Origin: Maribacter_C sp047345145
Lineage (GTDB): Bacteria > Bacteroidota > Bacteroidia > Flavobacteriales > Flavobacteriaceae
Length of the DNA stretch: 64,000 bases
Direction of reading: 5' to 3'
NCBI RefSeq assembly: GCF_047345145.1
Contig: NZ_JBLFER010000002.1
Location: 744,001-808,000, forward strand
Shown: positions 53,251 through 61,320 of the stretch, piece by piece
Numbering within the stretch: position 1 is the stretch's first letter
Layout: each line of letters begins with the position of its first letter
Made by a program: the position numbers and the translations under genes
Notes under the pieces: generated by a model
Told to the model about the DNA's origin: nothing
Seen by the model: the letters and a program-made list of their open reading frames with translations, nothing else
Databases searched by the model: none

Positions 53251-54555
53251 ATGGAAACTATGAAAGCCCTATTAAAAATAACAGTTTTATTACTTGTATT
53301 AAGCACTTTTTACAATTGTAGTAAAGACGACAACACGCCTGTACCAGAACCTATTGCACAACCGCAACCTATGCCAGAGCCCGAACCTGAAAACCAAGCC
53401 CCGACACAAGTATCGTTAGTGTCGCCCGCACCCGATACCGAAAATATTGATGTACGCCCGACTTTTAGTTGGCAGGCTGCAACAGACCCTGATGGCGATA
53501 CCATCACCTATGAAGTGTATGCCGATACAACCGCTGCGCCCTCAACTTTAATTGGTACGACCAACGCAACAAGTTTTGAAATGGAAGAACGGTTAAATCT
53601 CCTAGAAAATTACAACTGGAAGATAGTGGCCAACGATGGTAAAGGTGGGGAAAGTGAGAGTGAAAGTCAAAGTTTTGATACTAGAAATGTTTTCTTTTCA
53701 AATGCTACTCAGAATGCTGATTTTTTAGGAAGGTCTGCTTTTGCATCAACAGTTTTTCAGGATAAAGTTTGGATTTCTGGTGGATTTCAAGATGCTACAT
53801 TAGAATTAGGTCGCACCAACGATATATGGAATAGCGAAGATGGTGTAAACTGGGTATTAGTGACACAAAACGCAGAATGGCCAGGACGGATTCGTCACGA
53901 AATGATTGTTTTTGATAACAAATTATGGATAATTGGAGGGTTTGATTCAGAAGGACCTATTGGCGATGTTTGGAATAGTGAAGATGGCGTAACTTGGAAT
54001 TTAGTCACTGACTCGGCAGGTTTTGGTAATGTTAGTGGCCATAGTGTTATAGTTTTTGACGACAAAATGTGGTTGACCCAAGAAGGCGCAGTATGGTTTA
54101 GTGATAATGGTGCTGTATGGACCTTAGCTTCTGATGATGGTATTGGCCAGTTAAGGATAAGACATACTTCAGTAGTTTTTGAAGACAAAATGTGGGTTAT
54201 AGGAGGAGCTAATGAGGGAGCGAATAATGTGATGTCTAGTAATGATGGAATTACTTGGGTTGTAGTAAATGACGCACCATCATTTATTGATGAAAATAGC
54301 TTCGAGCGAAGGGGACATACTAGTGTAGTTTTTGATGATAAAATATGGGTAATCGCTGGTTTTGGAGGAAAAGTAGAGGCAACAGATATTTGGTACAGTA
54401 AAGATGGTAAAGATTGGTTACTCTCAACCGAAGAGTCAGCTTATTCGGGAAGAGTGTCTCATGAGTCAGTAGTTTACAATAATAAAATATGGGTTATCGG
54501 TGGTCAAGACGTTATTACGAATGACCGTAAAAACGACGTCTGGTTTATTGATTAA
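53251..54555 (+). CDS. FN3-like plus Kelch/BNR-repeat lipoprotein (paralogue 1)
   Basis: 434 residues: lipidated Cys23 (FYNCSKDD), a Pro/Glu linker (PEPIAQPQPMPEPEPE), an FN3/Ig-like domain (APTQVSLVSPAPDTENIDVRPTFSW...), then about six beta-propeller-type repeats of the form WNSEDGVNWxLVT...RHxxVVFDDKxWVIGG. It is paralogous to proteins at 57449 and 59368; the linker and FN3-like part are most alike. Likely an outer-surface binding protein. A short ATG alternative 9 bp downstream cannot be excluded. Confidence 0.83.
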   Translation: METMKALLKITVLLLVLSTFYNCSKDDNTPVPEPIAQPQPMPEPEPENQAPTQVSLVSPAPDTENIDVRPTFSWQAATDPDGDTITYEVYADTTAAPSTLIGTTNATSFEMEERLNLLENYNWKIVANDGKGGESESESQSFDTRNVFFSNATQNADFLGRSAFASTVFQDKVWISGGFQDATLELGRTNDIWNSEDGVNWVLVTQNAEWPGRIRHEMIVFDNKLWIIGGFDSEGPIGDVWNSEDGVTWNLVTDSAGFGNVSGHSVIVFDDKMWLTQEGAVWFSDNGAVWTLASDDGIGQLRIRHTSVVFEDKMWVIGGANEGANNVMSSNDGITWVVVNDAPSFIDENSFERRGHTSVVFDDKIWVIAGFGGKVEATDIWYSKDGKDWLLSTEESAYSGRVSHESVVYNNKIWVIGGQDVITNDRKNDVWFID

Positions 54556-54569
54556 TTAAAACGAAACAC

Positions 54570-54600
54570 AGCCCCAAAGGTTCACAATACCTATGGGGCT
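54570..54600 (+). terminator. Terminator after regulon B operon
   Basis: AGCCCCAAAGG / CCTATGGGGCT, an 11-bp stem with one mismatch and a 9-nt loop, followed by TTTAGCCC. It is GC-rich in an AT-rich setting and separates the lipoprotein operon from the sensor kinase gene. Confidence 0.65.
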
Positions 54601-54649
54601 TTAGCCCAACAAAACATATTGTATCTTTAAAACACTAGAAACCAACCTT

Positions 54650-56533
54650 ATGAAAAACCAGATCTTTTTAATAGTATTCTTTTTTTTGTGTTCAAACATT
54701 GGGTTGGGTCAGAACAAGGAGATTGACACCACAAGAATATTGAACAAGATAAAAGAAACGGAGGCCATAGAATTTTCTGAGCCCATAAAAGCCCTCAAGA
54801 AATATGAAGAAATTTATAACTTAAGTACATCAATAGATTTTGATAAGGGAGCTTTTAAAGCAGTATTGTATTCTGCTTATTTACATAACAATCTAGCACA
54901 ATACGATTCTGCATTTTTCTTTTTCGATAAGGCTAAAACAATCAATTTACGACTTAAGGAACCCTTGAATGATGCTTATATCGCTCTTAATAGGGCAAAT
55001 ACTTATATGTACCAAGGAGATTTGGAAAGTTCTATAGAAAATCATTTTTATGGGATTGAAATTTTGGAAAAAGAAAAAGATAGTGCACGTTTAATAGGTG
55101 CCTATGCTAATCTCTCTACAGTATTTGATCAATTAGACGATTTTGATAAGGAGATTGAATACTTAAAAAAATCTTTAAATCTTACTCCTAAAGATGGCTG
55201 GCAGGATATGGCTTTGACTTATGGAGATATTGGTTTGGCTTACATTGATAAAAAAAATTATGAAAAGGCCTACGTAAACTTAAGTAAAGCAGATAGCATT
55301 TCTCAATTAACCAAAAGCTCCATGCTAGATTTTTATGTCACCAGAAACTGGGGTGATTATTATATTTCTATAGAAGATTTTAAAACTGCCATTGGATATT
55401 TGAAAACTTCTATTTTAAAAGCCAAGGAGAATAATTATAAATTCTATGAAAAAGAGTTAATGATTAATTTGGGTGAATGTTATGTAAAAATTGGGAATTT
55501 AGAACTAGCTGAACCTATTCTAATGGACGCACTAAATGAAGGTAAAGAATTAGCGGTTCTAGAAATTCCTAAAAAAGCGTCAATCCTTCTCTCCAAATTA
55601 TATGAAAAAAAGAAAAACTATAAAAATGCAAATCTCTATTTAAATCAGCATCTTCTTTTTAAAGATTCTCTTGTTAGCCAAGAGCATATTAAAACGGTCA
55701 ATAACTTAGATTTAAAATATCAAACAGAAAAAAAAGATAAAGAACTTGCAGAACAAAAACTCATTATTCAAGAAAGCAAATCAAAAAACCAAACTATGAA
55801 TATATTGATCGTTTCCCTCCTCTTAGGGTCAATTTTATTGTGGTTTTCTTTTCGGCAGCGTCAAAAGCGGATGCAGCAGCAATTAGTAGCAATAGAAAGA
55901 GAACAAGAAGTCAGAACCCTAGAATCACTTATAGAAGGCGAAGAAAAAGAACGTTTTCGTATTGCCAAAGAATTGCATGATGGCGTTAACGGTGATTTAG
56001 CTGCTATTAAGTTCAAATTGACCTCACTATTGGAGACCAATAATCAGGTTATTAATGAAGCGGTCACTATGATTGATAATAGCTGTGAGCAGGTGCGGGC
56101 GATTTCCCACAATCTGGTGCCTCCTTCTCTAAAAGATTTTGATCTATTAGAAGCGGTTGAAGAATATTGTCAAAGTATGAACAGTATTCATGAACCTTCC
56201 ATAGAATTCCAACAATTGGGTGACCCTATAGATTTAGATAAAAAACAAGAGGCGAATGTATTCCGAATCGTACAAGAACTGGTTACCAATAGCATCAAAC
56301 ATGCCGAAGCTAAGGAAATCAATGTACAGTTAAGTCATTTAAACAATACGCTGCAACTTACTGTAGAAGACAATGGTAAAGGCTTTGACCCCAAAACCGT
56401 AAAAAGTGATGGTATCGGTATGCAAAATGTACAATCAAGAGTAGACTACTTGAATGCCACGATGGACTTCCTCTCTAATGAAAAAGGAACATCGTATACC
56501 ATAGCAATGGATACTAAAACTTCAACATCATGA
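54650..56533 (+). CDS. TPR-containing sensor histidine kinase (NarL/HisKA_3 class)
   Basis: 627 residues: signal peptide (ending SNIGLGQ), about seven TPR repeats in the periplasm (30-360), a membrane helix at 383-401 (NILIVSLLLGSILLWF), a coiled-coil, then the HisKA_3 domain with phospho-acceptor His443 in FRIAKELHDGVNGDL and an HATPase domain (QELVTNSIKHAEA N-box, VEDNGKGFD, DGIGMQNVQSRV). The 4-bp overlap with the response regulator gene makes them a pair. It sits between regulon genes and may sense envelope state through its TPRs. Confidence 0.93.
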   Translation: MKNQIFLIVFFFLCSNIGLGQNKEIDTTRILNKIKETEAIEFSEPIKALKKYEEIYNLSTSIDFDKGAFKAVLYSAYLHNNLAQYDSAFFFFDKAKTINLRLKEPLNDAYIALNRANTYMYQGDLESSIENHFYGIEILEKEKDSARLIGAYANLSTVFDQLDDFDKEIEYLKKSLNLTPKDGWQDMALTYGDIGLAYIDKKNYEKAYVNLSKADSISQLTKSSMLDFYVTRNWGDYYISIEDFKTAIGYLKTSILKAKENNYKFYEKELMINLGECYVKIGNLELAEPILMDALNEGKELAVLEIPKKASILLSKLYEKKKNYKNANLYLNQHLLFKDSLVSQEHIKTVNNLDLKYQTEKKDKELAEQKLIIQESKSKNQTMNILIVSLLLGSILLWFSFRQRQKRMQQQLVAIEREQEVRTLESLIEGEEKERFRIAKELHDGVNGDLAAIKFKLTSLLETNNQVINEAVTMIDNSCEQVRAISHNLVPPSLKDFDLLEAVEEYCQSMNSIHEPSIEFQQLGDPIDLDKKQEANVFRIVQELVTNSIKHAEAKEINVQLSHLNNTLQLTVEDNGKGFDPKTVKSDGIGMQNVQSRVDYLNATMDFLSNEKGTSYTIAMDTKTSTS

Positions 56534-57168
56534 TAACGATAGCGATTACCGACGACCATCAAATGGTGATGCAAGGCATTGAAACGATGTTGCGCTATGA
56601 ACCAGATATGGTAATTAGCCATAAATACAACACGGTTGCAAGTACCCTAGAAGGCCTGTCGAATCAGCAACCTGATATTCTGTTATTAGACATCAACCTA
56701 CCCGATGGCAACGGTATCGATTTATGTAAAAAATTAAATGATTTATACCCACAATTGAAAATTATTGCGCTAAGCAGTTTTAGTGAAATTGCTTTCGTAA
56801 AACGTATTCTGAGTAATGGTGCAAGCGGATATTTATTAAAAAACACCAGTAAAGAAGAGTTGATAACGGCCTTTAAAACGGTTTTAGACGGGCAACAATA
56901 CTTGCAGCCGGATATTCAAAAAAAATTACTTCTAAATTCTTTAGGTCAAAAGAAAACAGCTTCTTTTATTCCGAAATTGACACGGCGTGAAAAAGAGGTG
57001 CTTACAGCCATTTCAGAAGAATTAACTACTCAAGAAATTGCTGATAAACTTTTCATAAGCAGCAAAACTGTAGAGACGCACCGAATGAACTTAATCAGTA
57101 AACTCGGCGCGCGTAATAGTGTCGGTTTGGTGAAAATTGCCTTAGAAAAAGATTTGTTGAAGGATTAA
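56530..57168 (+). CDS. LuxR/NarL-type response regulator
   Basis: 212 residues: receiver domain 1-120 with acidic pair DDH at 8-10, phospho-Asp54 in LLLDINLPDG, Ser/Thr at ALSSFSE and Lys in YLLKNTS; a LuxR-type helix-turn-helix at 148-208 (LTRREKEVLTAISEELTTQEIADKLFISSKTVETHRMNLISKLG). This class binds inverted repeats as dimers and often works at tandem sites, which suits the paired palindromes of the four promoters nearby. Direct control is inference. Confidence 0.93.
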   Translation: MITIAITDDHQMVMQGIETMLRYEPDMVISHKYNTVASTLEGLSNQQPDILLLDINLPDGNGIDLCKKLNDLYPQLKIIALSSFSEIAFVKRILSNGASGYLLKNTSKEELITAFKTVLDGQQYLQPDIQKKLLLNSLGQKKTASFIPKLTRREKEVLTAISEELTTQEIADKLFISSKTVETHRMNLISKLGARNSVGLVKIALEKDLLKD

Positions 57169-57182
57169 TTTTCGATAAAATT

Positions 57183-57295
57183 GTCTGGTCGAGCACCTCG
57201 GCTACTCTCGGCACAGGCTCCGTCGAGACCTATAGGTGTTCCTAGGTTCTCGACGGAGTTTATCTTGAGCCAGTCGAAAGGCTCGAAATGACAGT
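57183..57295. repeat. Interspersed repeat block in front of promoter C
   Basis: Contains GGTCGAGCACCTCGG, CTCCGTCGAGACCTATAGG, TTCTCGACGGAG and CCAGTCGAAAGGCTCGAAAT. It is almost the same as 59094-59208. Such CGACGGAG/AGTCGAAAGGCTCGAAATGACA strings are, to my knowledge, dispersed repeats in flavobacterial intergenic DNA. Confidence 0.65.
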
Positions 57296-57349
57296 AGGGT
57301 TCATACTTCTCACCTCGTCTCTCGTCGTTCAAACCTCGTACTTTAAAAC

Positions 57350-57421
57350 TCAGGGAATACCCTGAGTTTTTTATTTCAGGGAATACCCTGAAGGTTTTAA
57401 AGCAGGCTGGAAATACCTTGC
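57350..57421 (+). promoter_or_regulatory. Paired-palindrome promoter C
   Basis: TCAGGGAATACCCTGA occurs twice (57350-57365 and 57376-57391), 26 bp start to start. TACCTTGC (57414-57421) begins 23 bp after the second, and the ATG comes 28 bp later. TACCTTGC resembles the TAnnTTTG -7 consensus. Confidence 0.78.
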
Positions 57422-57448
57422 AGGCATAACATTTAAAACCATAATGCA

Positions 57449-58699
57449 ATGAAAACCATTTTAAGAATAACCTTTTTGTCCCTACTCTTAATTGTCTTTA
57501 GTTGTAGTAAAGACGATGCGCCAACACCAGAACCAATGGCGCAACCGGAGCCAGAACCGACTCCTGAGCCGGTAAACCAAGCCCCATCTCAAGTAAACTT
57601 ACTTGCTCCAGCTGCTGATGCGGAAAATGTTGATGTGCGCCCTACTTTTAGTTGGGAGGCTGCTACCGATCCAGATGGGGATGCAATTACCTATGAAATT
57701 TACGCAGATACGACCGCTACGCCTTCGACCTTGATTGGTACCACCACCGAAACCAATTTTGAGGTCGATGAGCGTTTGACCTTATTGGAAAATTATAGTT
57801 GGAATGTTCTTGCCAAGGATGATAAAGACGGAGAAAGCGAAAGTACTACACAAGGTTTTGATACGAGATCTATCATCGTATCTCTTGCAACAACAACTGC
57901 ACCTTTTGGCAAACGACTATTTCACAGTCTTTCTGTTTTTAATGATAAAATTTTTGTTATTGCCGGAAATGAAAAAGAAGAAGGAAATAAGAACGATGTA
58001 TGGAGCAGTTCTGATGGCGTGAATTGGGATTTAGTGACCAGTGATGCAGGTTTTTCACCTAGAAATTTGCTCAAATCTTTCACCTATGACAATAAGCTAT
58101 GGATAATAGGTGGATTCACTAATGGTGTTGGTAACACGAGGGATATTTGGAATAGCGAAGATGGTGTGAATTGGAATTTGATTAAGGCTGATGTGGGATT
58201 TGATATACAAAGCGACTCTTCTATTTTAATTTTTGACAATAAAATATGGGTTATCGGCGTCGATACTTGGTTTAGTGAAGATGGACTAGTATGGTCATTA
58301 GCTGAGAGTAACCTTTCCCGTAGAGGCGCGGCGACTGTTTTTGATAATAAAATATGGGTTGTCGGTCATGACTCTGATACTAATTTATCGTTCTCAGAAG
58401 ATGGTTTTTCATGGACTTTAGTAGAACCTAATTCTAATCTTTTGTTAGAAGATTCTCCCATAGTTAATCACGGATTTTTGACATTTGATAATAAAATGTG
58501 GGTTTTGACACAAGGATCTGAAATCAACCTATTCTCTTCTAGAAATGGAACAGATTGGGAATTAGTATCAGACGCTACAGGTATAAACGTTCAATTGTTT
58601 TACGAGACAATTGTTTACAATAATAAAATTTGGATTGTTGGTGGAAATGCTCCTGGTGAAGCCAATAATTTTCAAGATGACGTCTGGTTTATCGATTAG
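57449..58699 (+). CDS. FN3-like plus Kelch/BNR-repeat lipoprotein (paralogue 2)
   Basis: 416 residues: lipidated Cys19 (IVFSCSKDD), Pro/Glu linker (PEPEPTPEP), an FN3-like domain (residues about 45-140) and repeats such as VWSSSDGVNWDLVTSDAGF and DIWNSEDGVNWNLIKADVGF with DNKIWVIGG cores. The first about 130 codons are nearly identical to those of the gene at 59368 in DNA as well, while the repeats differ strongly. This suggests a recent duplication or conversion of the front part, with change in the binding head. Single-gene unit behind promoter C. Confidence 0.83.
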   Translation: MKTILRITFLSLLLIVFSCSKDDAPTPEPMAQPEPEPTPEPVNQAPSQVNLLAPAADAENVDVRPTFSWEAATDPDGDAITYEIYADTTATPSTLIGTTTETNFEVDERLTLLENYSWNVLAKDDKDGESESTTQGFDTRSIIVSLATTTAPFGKRLFHSLSVFNDKIFVIAGNEKEEGNKNDVWSSSDGVNWDLVTSDAGFSPRNLLKSFTYDNKLWIIGGFTNGVGNTRDIWNSEDGVNWNLIKADVGFDIQSDSSILIFDNKIWVIGVDTWFSEDGLVWSLAESNLSRRGAATVFDNKIWVVGHDSDTNLSFSEDGFSWTLVEPNSNLLLEDSPIVNHGFLTFDNKMWVLTQGSEINLFSSRNGTDWELVSDATGINVQLFYETIVYNNKIWIVGGNAPGEANNFQDDVWFID

Positions 58700-58883
58700 A
58701 AAATTCAATAAAGCCGTAGTAATCCTAAATATTGATGAACGTTTAAATATTTAGAAATTATTAAAGCAATAACGACTTTGTTTTTTTGCAATAATCACAT
58801 TGAATTTTCGTGCGCATGCTCAAAAAGACAGTTCGTCAATAATTGATAAACAATTTGGAAGAAAAAACTTGCGTAGTTGACAA
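58700..58883. other. Non-coding stretch without clear signal
   Basis: AT-rich spacer after the paralogue 2 gene. I see no ORF of note, no convincing terminator and no promoter box; the dispersed repeat elements begin at about 58884. Confidence 0.5.
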
Positions 58884-59040
58884 ACGTTTTTGCGAGGAGG
58901 CACGACGAAGCCACCTGCCAGATAGGGTGAGCAATCTGTTGAATTAAGTCGAGGTGCTTCTACAGACAGATTGCTTCGTTGCTTGAATCTTAATTGTTTA
59001 AGTCTCCCTTTTACCAGCTCCTCGCAAACCCGTCTGCCGA
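58884..59040. repeat. Interspersed inverted-repeat element, copy 2
   Basis: The outer arms TTGCGAGGAGGCACGACG and CAGCTCCTCGCAA and inner GCAATCTGTTGA and CAGACAGATTGCTTCGTTGC match copy 1 at 51845. In contrast to copy 1 it carries extra CACCTGCCAGATAGG and CTGCCGACAGGCAGG strings, which look like further small repeats inserted into it. Confidence 0.62.
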
Positions 59041-59093
59041 CAGGCAGGGACGATTTGGTTTGACCTTTTTTATGCTTTTCACTTAAATAAAGC

Positions 59094-59208
59094 TGTCCGG
59101 TCGAGCACCTCGGATACGCTCGGCACAGGCTCCGTCAAGACCTATAGGTGTTCCTAGGTTCTCGACGGAGTTTATCTTGAGCCAGTCGAAAGGCTCGAAA
59201 CGACAGTA
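59094..59208. repeat. Interspersed repeat block in front of promoter D
   Basis: Nearly identical to 57183-57295, and in the same place relative to the next palindrome pair. The joint copying of repeat, promoter and gene front shows that one duplicated segment covers all of them. Confidence 0.65.
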
Positions 59209-59268
59209 AGTTTCCCACTTCATACTTCTCACTTCGTTCCTCGTCGTTCAAACCTCGTACTTTAAAAC

Positions 59269-59340
59269 TCAGGGAAAACCCTGAGTTTTTTATTTCAGGG
59301 AATACCCTGAAGGTTTTAAAGTATGCTGCCAATACCTTGC
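59269..59340 (+). promoter_or_regulatory. Paired-palindrome promoter D
   Basis: TCAGGGAAAACCCTGA (59269-59284) and TCAGGGAATACCCTGA (59295-59310), 26 bp start to start; TACCTTGC (59333-59340) begins 23 bp after the second box and the ATG is 28 bp further on. Confidence 0.78.
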
Positions 59341-59367
59341 AAGCATAACATTTAAAACCATAATGCA

Positions 59368-60618
59368 ATGAAAACCATTTTAAGAATAACCTTTTTGTCC
59401 CTGATCTTTCTTGCTTTTAGTTGTAGTAAGGACGATGCGCCGACACCAGAACCTATTGCCCAACCAGAGCCAGAACCGACTCCTGAGCTGGTAAATCAAG
59501 CGCCATCTCAAGTAAGCTTACTTACGCCAGCTGCTGATGCGGAAAATGTTGATGTGCGCCCTACTTTTAGTTGGGAGGCTGCTACGGATTCAGATGGGGA
59601 TGCAATTACGTATGAGATTTATGCAGATACGATCGCTACGCCCTCGACCTTGATTGGTACCACCACCGAAACCAATTTTGAGGTTGACGAACGCTTGAGT
59701 CTATTGGAGAACTATAGTTGGAATGTTGTTGCTAAGGACGGTAAAGGAGGTGAAAGTGAGAGTATAGGTCAGGCTTTTAGCACGCGAACAGTGCGAACTT
59801 CAATAGCTACAGACGCCGCTGCTTTTGGTCTAAGGGTCGCTCATAGCAGCGTTCTATTCGATGATAAGGTTTGGGTCATCAGTGGTAGAACATTTGATAC
59901 TGACGACACCTATTTAGGGGAGCCCAATGATATTTGGAATAGTGAAGATGGTGTGAATTGGACGCTTGTAACCTCTGACGCAAGTTTTTCAGGAAGACTT
60001 CGTCATTCATCAGTAGTTTTTGAGAATAAAATGTGGGTGCTTGGTGGCGTGGTTGGTACAGAACGCTCAAGTGAAATATGGAACAGTAGCGATGGTATTA
60101 ACTGGACGCTGGTTAGTAATAATAGCACATTGGATTTTACAGATGACAAGGTTATTGTTTTTGATAATAAACTATGGTTAGTAAATGATAATGTCTGGTT
60201 TAGTGAAGATGGTATTGTTTGGACACTGGCTTATAATGGTAGTGAACGTATTCGGGGTTCAGCGGTCACATTCCAAGACAAAATGGTAGTGGTTAATTTA
60301 AAAGATTCTGAGGTTCATATTTCTGAAGATGGGTTCAATTGGGAGACGATAGAAAATAATATAAATACTTTATTGTCAAGCGTTTCCAGTATTGACGATG
60401 ATATTATCGTTTTTGATAATAAAATATGGTCTTTAGGGAGTTTCGAGAATAAATTAATATACAGTGAAGACGGTATAATATGGAGTTTGGCAAATGAAGC
60501 TTCTATAATTCCATATTTATTTTCTCATACCACTGCAGTATTGAATGAAAAAATATGGGTTATTGGTGGTAGCGAAGGTAGCAGTACCGGACTAGCCAGT
60601 GTTTATTTCATTAATTAA
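59368..60618 (+). CDS. FN3-like plus Kelch/BNR-repeat lipoprotein (paralogue 3)
   Basis: 416 residues, lipidated Cys19 (LAFSCSKDD), Pro/Glu linker, FN3-like domain and repeats (DIWNSEDGVNWTLVTSDASF, EIWNSSDGINWTLVSNNSTL) with DNKMWVLGG-type cores. Same length as paralogue 2, with an almost constant N-terminal third and a diverged repeat region. Followed 50 bp later by the Cys-rich secreted protein gene, with no terminator visible between, so both probably respond to promoter D. Confidence 0.83.
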   Translation: MKTILRITFLSLIFLAFSCSKDDAPTPEPIAQPEPEPTPELVNQAPSQVSLLTPAADAENVDVRPTFSWEAATDSDGDAITYEIYADTIATPSTLIGTTTETNFEVDERLSLLENYSWNVVAKDGKGGESESIGQAFSTRTVRTSIATDAAAFGLRVAHSSVLFDDKVWVISGRTFDTDDTYLGEPNDIWNSEDGVNWTLVTSDASFSGRLRHSSVVFENKMWVLGGVVGTERSSEIWNSSDGINWTLVSNNSTLDFTDDKVIVFDNKLWLVNDNVWFSEDGIVWTLAYNGSERIRGSAVTFQDKMVVVNLKDSEVHISEDGFNWETIENNINTLLSSVSSIDDDIIVFDNKIWSLGSFENKLIYSEDGIIWSLANEASIIPYLFSHTTAVLNEKIWVIGGSEGSSTGLASVYFIN

Positions 60619-60668
60619 TATACCAGTAACAACTTAAAAAATACATTAACTTTTAAAACAACATTATT

Positions 60669-61169
60669 ATGAGACATTTAATTTTTGTAATTACTTTTTT
60701 CTCCTTTCTAGCGGTGTACAATTTAGAGGCACAAACTAAAACAAGTTCAGTTAAGAAGAATCAAACAGAGAAAATAAAAAACTTTAAATTCAAAGAGTAT
60801 TATCCACTTAGCGATAAGCAATATGAAAGCATTAGCAATTTAAAGGGCAAAAAAGAGATTACACTAGAAAATGGTGAGATCGCGTATATGATTACGGCAC
60901 AACAAATTGAACTCGTTACTTCGATTAGTCCTGAGGTACTGGAAGCATTGAATGCTTACTATTGTTCACTTCCATTGGAGCCAGGAGATTTATGTGAAGG
61001 AGATTGTAGAAGATGCCCTGAAGGTTATTTCTGTGGTCGTATTCTTCGACCCGCCCAAAGACCTTGTTTAGAAACGCAAAGAGACGAAAGAGGTTGCGAA
61101 GATGTTTTTATAGTTCAACCAGGTCCAAAAAGATGTATTGCTTTGCCAACTGGAATTAGATTAGACTAG
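60669..61169 (+). CDS. Secreted protein with Cys-rich C-terminal domain
   Basis: 166 residues with a signal peptide (MRHLIFVITFFSFLAVYNLEAQ), a lysine-rich middle and eight Cys residues in the last 70 residues (YYCSL, LCEGDCRRCPEGYFCG, RPCLE, RGCED, KRCIAL). The Cys pattern suggests four disulfides in the periplasm or outside the cell. No family recognised. It is the last gene of the regulon D unit. Confidence 0.7.
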   Translation: MRHLIFVITFFSFLAVYNLEAQTKTSSVKKNQTEKIKNFKFKEYYPLSDKQYESISNLKGKKEITLENGEIAYMITAQQIELVTSISPEVLEALNAYYCSLPLEPGDLCEGDCRRCPEGYFCGRILRPAQRPCLETQRDERGCEDVFIVQPGPKRCIALPTGIRLD

Positions 61170-61320
61170 TTATTTCGTTTTTTCACCTAAGATTTTGCTG
61201 TATTGGCTATTCAAAAAGTACTTTGTGAATTGACATTTAAGTTATCTCACGAATTTTCAGGTGCACTCGAAGTAGTACAATTATTTTTTACGTGAAGCGT
61301 ATGGCGAATAGCGAAAAGCC

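Noticed and set aside
57165..57449. Minus-strand frame of 94 residues antisense to promoter C
   Set aside because: It is a translation of the repeat block and the palindromes; the related frame at 59135-59368 has diverged and is shortened. No ribosome site or sensible composition.
59135..59368. Minus-strand frame of 77 residues antisense to promoter D
   Set aside because: Same origin as the one at promoter C; it reads through duplicated regulatory DNA and is not a gene.
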